Positions 21,988 through 34,936 of a stretch of 64,000 nucleotides of DNA are shown here, piece after piece. Both the position numbers and the translations under genes were made by a program. The DNA is taken from positions 86,024,076 through 86,088,075 of the forward strand of contig JAKGHH010000002.1 in NCBI GenBank assembly GCA_022828595.1, given 5' to 3'. The notes below the pieces were generated by a model that had not been told where the DNA came from, made no database searches, and saw nothing but the letters and a program-made list of their open reading frames with translations. How positions within the stretch are numbered: the stretch's first letter is position 1; the number at the start of each line of letters is the position of its first letter. The stretch is from Nelumbo lutea. Lineage: Eukaryota; Streptophyta; Magnoliopsida; Proteales; Nelumbonaceae.

Positions 21988-23605
21988 CCCTACTACCAAG
22001 ATTCAATGGCAAAGTCATCTAGGCTGATAGGCCTCGAAAGCCTATACTTGGAGACCCCCTCTTCCTCTACTTGAGCAACCTTCACTTTGACGTCCCTGAG
22101 CTCCTTCCTTAGAACATCACACGTCTCCTTCAAGTCATGGATGCGGCTTTTTAGCTTGTGAATAGTGTCGTCCGTCTCTTTGACACTACGCTTGAGCTTG
22201 GACAGCTCTACCTTCAACTCGGCATGCTCCACCTTCAACTCCTCAAACTCCACTTTGCATGCCTCACAAAGGCATCATAGTGCATGGAGGCGGCCGATGA
22301 GGCTGATGGCCGAGTAGATAGACCACAAAACAACCAACTATTAGTACAAGGAAAGAAGAGTGATGAACAATAACAAAAAAGAGGGGGAGAGAAGTAGAAC
22401 TCAGTGCCACAGCTTGATGCCTAGCTGCCCTCCTCAAGGGTGTCCTCCAACCAGATGGTCCACTACGGCACATATAGCCCGACCGAGTTCTCTACTATGA
22501 CACTCTCAGGCACAACCCCCTCAGTGGCAATAGATGATCAAACTGAGGTGCATCCTCCTCTGGGTTGATGACCAACAACCTCCTCTAGAATCCTTGGCCT
22601 TTTCCCTTGCCGAGGCATGTGCTCTACCAATCGCCCTTGCTGTTCGGTGACCCTAGGCTATGCATTCGGATCCTTGGCCACTTGCGTCCTCCTCTCTGTA
22701 GTGGCCCTCATAAACCAGGTCATCTCCTCAAATCTAGACACATTCATTCCTACACAAGTCATCAGGAAATTAGTACAAAGTAAAGAACTCAAAAAGTAAG
22801 GAAAAATAAGACCTCGTATGACCTATAGACCGGATTGGTAGTGCTTGGTCATGCCATACATCAGCCTAGCACGGACCAACATCGAGAATGACGTGTACTC
22901 TTGCACATGTACCCTCTTTATCTACCTTATAGACACCAACTCCTCCCTAGAAAGCTCGGCTTTGGCTAGCATCTTCACCTTGGTCCTTGGCACAAGAAGC
23001 TCAATGGGGAATGGTCAGCCTCCAAGGAAATGCACAAAGAAGAATCTCTATTGGTGCTTCTTCAGGTGCAGAAAACAGGAAAACATCGGTAGGGTAATGT
23101 CGAGGTCATGGACTAAAAATAGCAACTAAGGCTGACCAGGTATCTAAAGGATTTGGGCATCAACTAGACTAGTTGGACGTGGTACACCTCAATACTGAGA
23201 CTATACCCTCTCTCAATGGCAACCTCAGCCCTGCCATCAGGCTATGCTCTTAGATGCAGAGTTCATCAGGCCGAGTTGAGGTGGCCCACTCACTGGCACT
23301 CGAGCCAGATCCCTAGGAGTCAAGAAACAAGGAGTAGATCCAAAGTGGCTTTTGATCCACGTTGAGGCATTGGGCCCCTCAAATACAATTTCTACCTCAG
23401 TTTCGTCAACCTTGGTGCCCCAAACCACAACCTCCTCCACCGCCTCAACATCACCCTTGAATCCGTCGACCTCGACCCCTTGGCCATTGGCCTCACAGAC
23501 CATGAGCACGATTGTCTCGGTAAGATACCACTACTCAGACTTACTACCCGACAAACTAAAAGAAGAAGATGAACAAGAACCAGAAGATGAGGAAGAGGAG
23601 GAATG
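21988..23605 (-). pseudogene. Second antisense ORF (Transposase_28-type), main piece
   Basis: On the minus strand: a Ser-rich N-terminal stretch (about 23600-23550); an Asp/Glu/Val-rich segment, then WIKSHFGSTP (about 23510-23237); a middle block with RFFFVHFLGG then PFPIE (about 23060-22990), the counterpart of YFVVRNPEGWPFP in the first copy; and a C-terminal coiled coil rich in Leu, Lys and Glu (22253-22050) ending DDFAIESW. Stops and frameshifts are frequent. A 63-nt GT...AG segment (22812 down to 22750) looks like an intron. After DDFAIESW come two stops and then the Athila-like insertion; the C-terminus resumes at 14768. Same family and antisense setting as 12-1763; function unknown. 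Confidence 0.6.
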
Positions 23606-24539
23606 TTTGCCTAATGGATGAAGTTGTTCATCTTGGAATTTGGAATCCTACCATATCACCCATTCTTGTTAGACAGTGTATGCTCTTAGCTCCAATCAAA
23701 TTGATGTACTGATACATTTATTGTAAATGAGTAAAAGTACATAATTGTTTTATATTATGATTGGTGTGTTTCTCTGTAATTACCCCTTAAACTGGACACT
23801 TATGAGACTCGTGCTAGTTTAGAATGTTCTCGGTCATTGGATAGACTTGGGAAGTTTATCCTGCCAAAGTTGACACTAATGTGCTTCCAAGAAGGTTGGG
23901 GCAGCCTGTTTCAACTACCAGGGTTGGACCCGAAGCACACGTAGTGTGTGTTTGTTTGAAACACTGAAACCGGACCAATTTCCAATTATGCCTCAAACCT
24001 TGGAGACTGATGGGAAAAACTAGAAAGTTGCACCTAGCCCCTAGACTCGATTATGGTACTGCACTATGTGTTGGATCAGAATGTCTTTGATATGCCAATC
24101 AGTGAGATCCTTTGGGTGTCAATACCTGGGTATGTTGGGGCAATCGGAGAATTCACTCAAGTGGATGAACATAGTGATACGATCAGCCCCTTTGTCGGAC
24201 AAAGTGAATGATGGGGACTGCACTCTATCTGATAGAAATCAAAACTACCGATAGTTGATTTCAACCATGATTAATATTTGTTTTGCAAAATATATTTAAG
24301 TGATAATATATATTATGATTTAAGAAAAAAATGTTTGCAAAAAGGTTTTAATTCCCTGGACCCTTCGAGTAGAGAATGCAACACTGTACCTTGCAGCTAG
24401 GGGAGAGGTCCTTCCCTATTGGGTAGTGTTTGATCATTATAAACTAAGAGGTTAAAGGGTTATTTACCTGATGGGCTATATCTTACTTAAGTCAATTATC
24501 CTTCGGCCTTCATTTACTATAAATGTTGGGCCCATTAAG
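23606..24539 (+). mobile_element. 3' remnant of an older copia element (RNase H scrap plus LTR)
   Basis: 23606-23666 matches the RNase H variant of copia-1 and A (GTTGTTCATC...GGAATTTGGAAT...CACCCATTC). It is joined by a deletion directly to an LTR starting TGTTAGACAGTG at 23667. The LTR stops at 24539, where the LTR of element A begins. Its distal half is not seen elsewhere in the window. The LTR is diverged from those of A. Confidence 0.75.
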
Positions 24540-26372
24540 TGTTAGACAGTATATGCCCTTAGCTCCAATCAGAATGATGTACCTTATGACATTTATTGTA
24601 AATGAATAAAGTACATATTTTATTCATGTTATTATGGTGTGTTTCTGTGCAATACCCTTAAACTGGACACATATGAGATCATGTAAGTTTAGAATCTTCA
24701 CAGCTGTTGGATAGATCTGGGGACATTTATCCTGCCAAGGCTGACACTGATGTGCCACCAAGCTGGTTGGGGTGGCTTGTCTCAGCTGCCAGGGTGAGAT
24801 CCGAGGTACATGCAGTATGGGTTTTCTTGAAACCCCGAACTGGATCAGAATTCCGGTATTGCCTGGACCTTGGAGAATTTTGGGCAAAACTGGAATATTA
24901 CACCTGACCCCTAGACTCGATTATGATATTGCACTAGGTGCCGGATTGGGTTGTCTTTGATATACCAATTAGTGAGATCCTTAAAGGGGGTCAAAACCTA
25001 GGTATGTTGGGACAATCCGAGAATTCATTTGAGTGGGTGAGCATAGTGATAGGATTAGCCCCTTTGTCGGACAAAGTTAATGATCGGGGATGCACTCTCT
25101 CTGATGGAAACCAAAGCTTCCGATAGCCGATTTCAATCGTTGAAATTTGTTTTTTGCAAAATATATTTATATAAACATATACATATATATTACAGTTTCA
25201 AAATGTTTGCAAAAGGTTTTAATTCTCGGGACCCATGTGAGTAGAGAGTGCAACACTATTCCTTGCTATCGAGGGAGAGGTCCTCTCTTGTTGGGCATTG
25301 TTCGATCATTATGTGGTGAGAGGCTAAGTGTAAGACCATTGAGGGTAATGCTTGATGGGCTAATCTTGCATCTATCCATAGCCCTTGGGTTTTTATAAGG
25401 TGGCTTGACCTAGGGACCACTTAGTGTAAGTGTTGGGCCCATTAAGAGCCCATGGTGATGGGCTCAGGGGTTCACTATTTCCTACAGTGAATTTGGCCAG
25501 GCCTTGTAAGAGAGGCTGGGCTGAACCCATGTGGCTGATGTGTAGATCAATGTTTTGGTCCCACGCCATACAAGGATACCCAACTAGGCAGTAGTTTGGA
25601 GGCTGAATGTGCACATGGACTTAATGGGCCTAAAGCCCAAATCGAACTGGTTTAATTAGATTAATTAAAGAGGGGTGGTTCTTGGATTTAGATCAGCAGA
25701 TAGGATAGGGAGTTATCCCTTTCCACTCAGAGAGTCCAGATCCAAATAATGATTTGGATTAGGAAACTCCTAATTAGATTAGGAGGGCTGATCTTGATTT
25801 GCAGATAAGATAAGGATTTATCCTTATCTCCTAAAGAGATTCCAGATTCAAAAAAGAAATTGAATTAGGAAACTCCTAATGAGATTAGGAGAAACTCTCT
25901 TTAGGCTATAAAAGGAGGAAGGAGGCGAACCCTAGTTACACAATTCGTTCTCCACCTGTAGGAGCGATCAAGAAGCATTCTTGATATCAATTTTTGGTGA
26001 AAAACTGATATGAAGTCGTGCTCACCCACCCTCCATCGAATTCTCGCTGAAGAGTTTGGTTCTTGGGAAGAACCACCTGCTGATTCTACTCCACCCTACG
26101 CTGTGTCATCTTTAGTGGAAGCAGCCTTTGGTGTTTTCCTTGGGCGTGAACACCTTCGCTGGGAGTTACTGTTACTCCATATCAGGTATATCCCTCTCCT
26201 ACCTTTTGTTTTTAGATCTAGTTCGGTTTAGGGTTCAAGACTGATCCTCAAAAATGCAGTTTTCTAAAACAGGGAATATGATTCCCACATGGGAGAGTGA
26301 AAAATTTTTGAAATTTTGCCCTACCTACATATAGGGTTTGGCTATCCATATGATGAATCTCTCATCCCTTTA
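24540..26372 (+). repeat. 5' LTR of element A
   Basis: A 1833-bp LTR starting TGTTAGACAGTATATGCCC and ending CATCCCTTTA before the primer-binding site. Confidence 0.9.
25907..25915 (+). promoter_or_regulatory. TATA box in LTR of A
   Basis: GGCTATAAAAGGAGG about 460 nt before the LTR end, in the same relative place as in the copia-1 LTRs. Confidence 0.6.
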
Positions 26373-26373
26373 G

Positions 26374-26385
26374 TGGTATCAGAGC
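26374..26385 (+). other. Primer-binding site of A
   Basis: TGGTATCAGAGC, an exact plant initiator-Met tRNA site one base after the LTR. Confidence 0.92.
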
Positions 26386-28153
26386 CAGGTTCAAGTCTTG
26401 AACCGAAATTAGATCAGATATGAACCTGTGCAAATCGGCAGAAAGCATTCTACCCGATTTGTGCAAATAATTGATTTTCTGGGAAATCGGTTCCCAGATT
26501 AATGGCTGATGATCTGAAATTAAATATTTTTAAATCTGATTCATATTTAGAATAGTTATTTATATTTTTCTTGATTTATGGGCTATTAGTATGGTGGAGA
26601 TCGAATTCTTTATTGGCGTATGAAATCTACGATTTGTAGTTCTTTTACTTTTAGTCCGCAATTAAATTTTTTTTTAATTTCTAGGTTGAATATATAGGAA
26701 TTTGATCTGATGTAATATTAATAGAAAATTAGGGTTCTTCTATTTTATTTTATTCCTGATCAAAGCTGATTGCGTAGAAGGAGGAGATTTCGTAGATGGA
26801 GAAATCACTATTTGTGATTTGCAGTTTGTGAAACTAGAAACTGTGATCTAACATCTGTTTTGTAGGTAGCAGATGCGTGAACAGCCCTAGTACTTATTTT
26901 TTATTATCTTTAATCAGTAATTTAATTGCAGATCAATTTCTTGAATTAATTCTTGAATTAAAAATCAAACCCTAGACCCATTCGAACCATATTGGACCAA
27001 ACTGGTTGGACTGAATCTGTGGTTCGATGGGGGATGTTCCCAACCCTAATTTCCCACTCTTGGGTCAAGAGATTGATATTTAATTGCAAGACCTAATTCG
27101 GCCCACACCTGTGAAGCCCAGTTTTAAAGTGTTAAAACTGCTTAAGCCCACTAACTGCATAAAAGCTATATGGGCCAAACTGCTCTTTGCTATTCAACCC
27201 ATATACCTAGATAATATTAATAAGTAATATTATGGATAATAATGGGCTTTAATAATGGGCTTTATAGATATTAATTGATTGGATCAATTCTATACCTGCA
27301 TGTGATGTATGGATGTGTGATGTGCAACATTCATGCACCATAAGTACTTGACCTATGCTGATACGATAGTGGCTCTTGCGCACACAATGGCTGAATGCAC
27401 ATCATTGCCATGGTGTCCTTAAGATTATTGGATGATCCCCTATCGTAGTGGGCCCCATAACTCCTCTAAAGAGGAACCGTGCTGAACCCTAGCCGTTTAA
27501 GGCCCACCAAAATCTGGCTTTATGAAAGCTAGTGGGAGCCACTTTGGTTCGACCTAAATTAAACTAGGGCATAACTTTTGTTCCCTCCTGAAATATGAGT
27601 GCATGTGATAGGGAGATTCATATAATGAACTCTCTAAAGGCCTTCTGTCATTAGCATGAAGATGGATCCTTCAGTAAAGAGGAAACGCACCATACAATTG
27701 GGCTATCCATTTGCTGCTAGATCTATTGGAATGTTTCATAAGATGATAGGGGCATCATAGACCAATGTAGGAGGGGCCTATCCTAAAATGGAAGACTCTC
27801 TCACGGTACCTTGGCGTTCACGAATATGATGGGTGAGCACTCACTAGACAGAAAGGTTTAACCTAAAATGGCAATGAACCTTGTTTGATAGAGGCCAAAG
27901 GGAAAGCTCATACGATGAGTGGATATGATCCTTCACAGAAAGGTGGTGGGGTTATGCTATTGAAAAAGTTGGCTCCATGCACCCTATGTGATTTCCCACA
28001 TTTCCAGAGACATAATCGCAGTCTCCATCATTGAGATAGGAGGGAAATCTCAGAGATGAAAAATATGGGAATGGAATATAGATTAAAAGCCATATCTATG
28101 TAGAAAACATGAATCAAATTAGGTTGTAGACTAATGTTTTCCTTTTATCAGAA
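26386..28153 (+). other. Untranslated leader of A
   Basis: About 1.77 kb without coding sequence, homologous to the other copia leaders. The segment GGTGAGCACTCACTAGACAG (27831-27850) can form a short stem (GTGAG/CTCAC). Confidence 0.7.
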
Positions 28154-31100
28154 ATGGCAAACGGACAATTCGCTAAGTTGTTGGACGACTACAAACTAAA
28201 GGGCCCAAACTATGCTTACTGGTACTGTAATCTTATGCTAGTCCTAGCATCTGAAAAACTGGACAAAGTAGTAAAGAATCCTGCCCCGAAGCGTCTGAGT
28301 TATAGGGCTTCTGAGGCCAGAAGGAGGGACTACCAGGAATGGGAAGAAAAGAATTGTTCTACTTGTCATAGTCTCCTTGGATAATCCAATACAGAGGCAG
28401 TTCGATCAGATCGAATTGTCAAAGGACATATTGGATAGTTTGAGGACGATGTATGAGGAGAAGAATCGTTATACTTGTTAGAAGGTCCTGAAACAGTTCA
28501 TGACCATGTAGATGTCCAAGAACCAGCAAGTTCATGACCATTGTCTTCGGATGATGGGTTACATTAATGAACTTGAGGCTCTTGGATTTGAGCTTGACCA
28601 TGTCACAAAGGTAGACGCCAACCTGAATTCTCTTCCTCCTTTTAATCAGTTCATCATGAACTATAACATGAACAAGCTGAATGTCAGCATCCAGGAACTC
28701 AACAATATGTTGCAGAGGGCAGAGGAACTAATTAAGAAGGATGAGCCCATAGCCATGCTTGTTGAACCTTGCAAATTGGGCAAGAAAAAGAGGAAGGCCA
28801 AGAGAAAGCCCTAGAAGAAGGCTACCAAGTCTAAGAAGCAGAAGAAGGACAGAGCATCAGATGCTTGTCACTTCTGCAAGCAGATTGGCCACTGGAAGAG
28901 GAATTGTCCTCAATAACTGGAATCCAAGAAACAAGGTAATTTCGAATCCTATGTCATAGAAACCAATTTGTTGGTAATTTCTGCTTCCTGGTGTATTGAC
29001 TCTAGGGCATCAACTCGTGCATGTAACTCACTGTAGATTTTCAAGATAAGTAGAAGACTAAGTGATGGAGAAGTAACTCTTTACTTGGGAACTTCTGCAA
29101 GTGTTGCAACTATGGCTATAGGAACCATAGAGTTAATTTTCAGAGAAGGAATAATTGTACTCAAAGATTGCCTTTATGTACTGAATTTGAGAAGAAATTT
29201 GATTTTTGCTTCAAAATTGTGTGCGGGTGGATATTCTATTCTTTTTGGTAATACGATTACTATTAAAAGAAATAACAAATTCATCGCATACAGAGAACTT
29301 GAGAATGGTCTCTATGTTCTTCATCCTTCTCTGGAAACTAACATAGCAAAAACTATATCAATTGATATCCCCAAGAAAAGAATTCGTGATACAGTTAATC
29401 CCACGTGTCTGTGGCATTACCGACTTGGCCATATTAATATAGATCGTATCACAAGGTTGGTAAAGGATGGTCCTTTGGATTTTCTAACTATAGAAGATCA
29501 TCCCACCTATGAACCTTGCCTTTAGGGTAAGATGACGAAATGACCATTTAACGGTAAGCCTGAAAGATGTACAGGCACACGCTTGACCTTATACATATTG
29601 ATGTATGTGGTCCCCTAAGTGTTTGGACTCGTAACCAACACGTGTATTTTATTACATTCACCAATGATTATTCTCGGTATGGTTACGTGTACCTAATGAG
29701 ACACAAGTCTGAATCATTTGAAAAGTTCAAAGAGTTTAGACAAGAGGTCGAGAAACAGTTAGGGAGAAAAATTAAGACCCTTCGATCAGATCAAGGTGGC
29801 GAGTATCTCTCTGACGAATTCAAGGACTACTTAAATGTCAATGGGATAGTATCACAGCTAGCTTCTCCTACTACACTATAACTAAATAGTGTTTCAAAGA
29901 GGAGGAATAGGACCTTATTGGAAATGGCCCGGTCACTTCTCATGCACTCAGAGTTACCCACATTCTTTTGGGGTTTTGCATTGGAAACTGTGATATACGT
30001 GCTGAACTGGGTTCTAACCAAATCAGTTCTGAAGACTCCCTATGAGCTTTGGACTGGAAAAAACCAATTGTAAGACACTTGAAGATTTGGGGTTTTCTGG
30101 CACACATTAAAAGAACGAGTGTGGACAAATTGGAATCCAAGACCAGCCATTGCCTATTCAAAGACTACCCCAAGGGTTCTATGGGCTACCTATTCTATGA
30201 CCCAGGAGAACAGAGGGTGTTCTGTAGCCGAAATGCCAATTTCTTGAAGAATGATTATATCCTGAACAATCATCGTCCGGAAGTTGTTCTTGTTGAGGAG
30301 AGCTCAGGGTTAGTAGGAAGTGTCCCACAAGTTCTAGGTAATTACCAACCTAGAAGATCTACCTGGGTTTTCAGGCCTCCAGTTTGTCTTGGCTATGACC
30401 AGGATAGTTACCTAGTGGAAGCTACGACTAGTGAGGAAGATCCCATGACATATACGGAAGCTATGTTGGGCATAGATTCTTTGAAGTGGGTAGATGCTAT
30501 GAGAGTTGAGATGGACTCAATGGAGACCAATGGAGTCTAGACTTTAGTAGATCTGCCCCCTGGGGTAAAAGCAATTGGTTGCAAATGGATCTATAAGAGG
30601 AAGAAGGGCCCCAATGGTATGGTTGAGACCTACAAGGTCAACTGGTGGCGAAAGAATATACTCAAAAAGAGGGCATCGATTATGAGGAAACCTTTTTGTT
30701 AGTGGCCATGCTTAAATCCATTAGGATCCTACTAGCTGTAGCAGCATACCATGATTATGAGATTTGGCAAATGGATGTCAAAACTACATTCCTAAATGGA
30801 GATCTTAGTGAAGATATCTATATGCAGCAACCACAAGGTTTCATAGCTGCGGGTCAGGAACACATGGTATGTAAATTAAATAGATCCATATATGAACTTA
30901 AGTAAGCTTCTAGGAGTTGGAACATCTAGTTTGACTCTATTGTCAAAAAGTTAGACTTTGAGCATAACCCGGATGAGCCCTGTGTTTACAGGAAATCCAG
31001 TGGTGATAAGATTACGTTTTTGGTTCTATATGTAGATGACATTCTACACATTAGGAATGATGTAGGAATGTTGACTATGATGAAAGTGTGGCTTTCACAA

Positions 31101-31845
31101 CAATTCTCCATGAAAGATCTTGGAGAATCCTCCTATATACTAGGTCTCCGACTCTACAGTAATAGACGAAGAGAATAATACGATTATCTCAATCTGCTTA
31201 CATTGACAATATAGTCAAAAGATACAGCATGGAGAACTCCAAGAAAGAAAATGTTCCTTTAAGTCATGGAGTCACTATCTCCAAGGGCATGTCACCCAAG
31301 ACTCTCGAGGAGATTGAGGGTATGAAGGGCGTTCCTTAAAGAAGATTCTAGGCCAACCCAGGGTAGGAGCATTGGACTACTATGAAAAACATACTTAAGT
31401 ACATTCGAAGGACTAAAGTGTTTTGTCTGGCATTTGATGGTAGATCACTACAGATCCTGTGGTATACTGATACCGACTACCAGTCAAATCTAGATGGTAG
31501 AATGTCTACATCTGGTTATATCTTCACGATAGTATCGTGTGTTGTTTTGTTTTAAGTTAGCGAACAGGGGTCCTAAGTAGTAAGAATAAAAGTCCACAAC
31601 CCAAGTCGAACACATTGTCATAAGTGACACTGCCTTATGAATGAAGGTGTTCATTCTGGAATTTGGAATTCAGCACATCACCCATTCCACTATTGTGTGA
31701 CAACATTGGATCTATGGGAAATTGATGTTAGGAAGTAGCATCAGCGGAGAATATTGCAGACCCATTGACTAAGCCATGGGTACAGAAAGTGTTTGAGAAA
31801 CACGTGGAAAGTTTGGGACTCCGGCTTGTACCTGATTGGACCAAA
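28154..31845 (+). pseudogene. gag-pol: Element A gag-pol polyprotein, degraded
   Basis: The start is MANGQFAKLLDDYKL at 28154. Gag is frameshifted near 28350. The zinc knuckle CHFCKQIGHWKRNC (about 28867-28908) keeps all four ligands. The protease site reads DSRAS, with the Gly lost. Integrase keeps HYRLGH, the first Asp (HIDVCG) and RSDQGGEY, but has stops near 29523, 29541 and 29880. RT keeps YVDD at 31029-31040. A deletion near 31338 removes the start of the RT/RNase H connection. RNase H is badly broken and lacks the segment around HIERKYH, the same deletion as in copia-1. The normal stop after LVPDWT is mutated (TAA to AAA), so this frame would read on into the LTR. Confidence 0.9.
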
Positions 31846-31850
31846 GTGCA

Positions 31851-31859
31851 AGTGGGAGT
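31851..31859 (+). other. Polypurine tract of A
   Basis: AGTGGGAGT directly before TGTTAGACAG. Confidence 0.8.
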
Positions 31860-33135
31860 TGTTAGACAGTATATGCCCTTAGCTCCAATTAGAGAGTGAG
31901 GCACTGTTCCTTGCAGCCGAGGGAGAGGTCTTCTCTTGTCAGGCAGTGCTTGATCATTAAGGGCTGAGAGATTAAGTGTAAGACCACTTAGGATAATACC
32001 TAATGGGCTAATCTTGCACCTGCCCACAGTCCCTAGGTTTTTATAAGATGGCTTGGCCCAATGACCACTTAATGTAAGTGTTGGGCCCATAGGGTCCATG
32101 TGATGGGCTCAAGGGGTCACTGAGTTTTTAGTGAATTCAGCTGGGCCTTGTAATAAAGGCTAGGCCGAACCCATGTGGCTGGTGTGTAGATCAATGCTTG
32201 GGTCCCACGCCATACAAAGAAGCCCAATTGGGCATCAGATTGGAAACTAGTTAAACACTGAACACTTAATGGGCCAAAAGCCTATTACGAGCTGGGCTGA
32301 TATGATCACCCATCTAAGGGGCGAATCTGAGATTGATGTTAGCAAAAGGATTGGGCTTTTGACCTTATCCACTCTGGGAGACCAAATTCAAATTAGATTT
32401 GAATCTGGTAACCTCCTGATAAGATCAGGAGTAAACTAACTCAATCTGCAGATAGAATTAAGATTATCCCCTATCCAAATATTGATTTGGATTGGGAAAA
32501 CTCCTAATTAGGAGGATTTCTTAATCAAGAAGAAAGGAGGAGAAATACAATTTGAATATACCAGATTTCGAACCAAGTTTTTCCAAGGGAGAAGAAAGTC
32601 TTCTACACACAGAGATTAGATCTCAGAACTCTAGAGAGAAGAAAAGCTACTGAGCCATCTTCGTCCCAAGAGTTCTCCTCCAACCACCGCCAACCCCTCT
32701 TGCAGGATTCGATCTTTGCAGTAGAAAGAAGTCAAGAAATTAGTTCTTGACATCAGTCTTGTAGAAAAGACTGAAAAGGATTCAGTGTTCAGAGTTTCCA
32801 GTGGGTTCTTGTGAAGGATCCAGTGTGTAGGATGCACCCTGCTGGTTCCATTCCATCCACAGCTGTGTCATCTTTAGCAGGAGCGGATTTTGGTGTCTTC
32901 TTTGGGCGTGAATACCATCTTTGGGAGATACTGTTTCTCCGGATTAGGTATAATCCTCCCTTTTTCTTTTTGGTTCAGATCTAGTTCGATTATGGTTCAA
33001 GTATAATCCTTGAATATTGTATTCTAAATTTAGGGAATAAGATTCCCAGTTGAGAGAAGGTAGGAAATTTTGAAATTCACCCACCCATTTCGCACCCTTT
33101 ATGGCATCCATTATATGGATCCTACCATTCTTTCA
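31860..33135 (+). repeat. Chimeric LTR shared by elements A and B
   Basis: The first 31 bp (TGTTAGACAG...CTCCAATT) are the start of the 3' LTR of A. From 31891 (AGAGAGTGAGGCACTG) it matches the middle and end of the LTR of B, up to the primer-binding site of B at 33137. About 750 bp found between these points in a full LTR are missing. It ends CCATTCTTTCA. Confidence 0.82.
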
Positions 33136-33136
33136 G

Positions 33137-33148
33137 TGGTATCAGAGC
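33137..33148 (+). other. Primer-binding site of B
   Basis: TGGTATCAGAGC, one base after the LTR end. Confidence 0.92.
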
Positions 33149-34936
33149 TAGGTTTGAATCTTGAACCAAAAGAAAATCATATCTGAACCTGCATAGATGG
33201 ACAAAAGATGTTCTGCCAAGATTTTTGTAGTTTGTTTTCTTTTTATTTCAAGAAATTGTTTCTTGTTAAGGGCGATTGATCTGAAATTAATTTCTATTAA
33301 ATCCAAAATTTATTTAGAACTGTTCTTTATTTATTTTGATTTAATGGACTGTTCAAACTTGGAGATCACAGTGCAAATTTGGCGCAGATGGTCTGCGCAC
33401 CCTTTTTCCTTTTCTATTCAATTTGGTCTGTAAATAAATTTGTTTATTTTTCTAGACTGAATGTATAGGATTTGATCAAGAATGTAATTAATTAATAGAA
33501 ATAGAATTTACATTTTTTTTATTTTATTTTCTTGATTAAAGAAGAAGGCAGAAGAAGGCGGCACTGGAGATTTGCAGATGGAGAAATCGTTCTCTGCGAT
33601 TTGCAGTTTGTGAAACTGCAACCCTAGTGATTAACCTCTATTTTGCAGGTGGTGCGAATAGTCCATAGTTGATTTGTGTTTGTTTAAAATCAAAATTATT
33701 AGTTTTAGATCTTTCATGAATTAATTCTTGAATTGAAAATTAGTTTCAGACCATTTCGGACTAGATTGGACCAAAACTGTTTGGACCGAATCTAGGGTTC
33801 GAAAGGGACTGTTTTTTAGTCCATTTTCTCACACTTTCATTCCAAATCTGATGTCCAATTACAGGGATTAATTCGGCCTACCTGTAAAGCTCAGTTTTAA
33901 AAGGTTAAAACTGCAAAAGCCCACACTTGTGAGAAAAGTTGTATGAGTCGAAACTACTAACTGCGATTCAGCCCATGCACCTAGTAGACATTAATTATTA
34001 ATGTTATGGATTTAATATGGGCCTTTTAATGGGCTTTACAGCAGTTGATTGATTGGATCAATTCCTCCTTTTTCATGTGATGATTGGAAGTTTGATGTGC
34101 TGCGACCATGGGCCATAAGCACTTGGCCCATGAAGATTCGTTAGTGGCTCTTGCGCACATCATGGCTGAATGCACATCATTATCATAATGTCCCTTAAGG
34201 TCATTGGATGACCCTTCCTTTCTTGGTGGGCCCCATAACCCTAAAAAGGGATGCGTATAGAACCCCTAGCCGATTAAGGCCCACCAGAAATCTAACTTTA
34301 TGAAAGTCAGTGGGAGCCACTTTGGTTTGACCTAAATTAGAACTAGGGCATAATTTTGTTCCCTCTAGCAAATATGAATGCATGTGATAGGGAGATCCAT
34401 ATGATGGACTCTCTAAAGGCCTTCCGTCATTAGCACAATGATGGGTCCATCAGTAATGAGGAAATGCACCATAGAATTGGGCTATCCATTTGTTGTTGGA
34501 TCTGTTGGAGTGTTTCATAAAATGATAGGGGCATCATAGACTGATGTGGGAGGGGCTTCACCAGAAAATGGGAACTCTCTCATGGTACTTTGGCGTAACC
34601 TGAATATGATGGGTGTGCACTCACTAGACAGAAAGGTTTACCTGAAAATGGCTCTAATCCTTGTCTGACAGAGGCCAAAGGGAAACTCATCTGATGAGTG
34701 GATATTGATCCGTCACAGAAAGGTGGTGCGGTTATGCAGCTGAAACAGTTGGCTTCACTCACCCCATGTGATTTTCCACATTTCCAGAGACATTTTATCA
34801 TCTCCGTCACTGAGAAAGGAGAGAAATCTCAAAGATGAATAAATGGGAATGGAACATAGATTAAAAGCCATATCTATGTAGGTAACTTGAATCAAACTAA
34901 GGTTGTGGACCAATGATTTTGCTGTTTTATCAAAAA
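33149..34936 (+). other. Untranslated leader of B
   Basis: About 1.79 kb, homologous to the other copia leaders, no coding sequence seen. The hairpin segment is GTGTGCACTCAC here (34613-34624), with one stem base changed. Confidence 0.7.

Larger units (their letters stand above)
24540..31890 (+). mobile_element. Copia element A
   Basis: A plus-strand Angela-like copia element with full 5' LTR, primer-binding site, leader, broken gag-pol, polypurine tract and only the first 31 bp of its 3' LTR, which is fused to the LTR of element B at about 31890. No target duplication can be shown because the right end is lost. It shares an RNase H deletion with copia-1. Confidence 0.88.

Noticed and set aside
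23550..23605. Plus-strand acidic Glu-rich ORF end
   Set aside because: It is the shadow of a Ser-rich stretch of the minus-strand antisense ORF; no other support.
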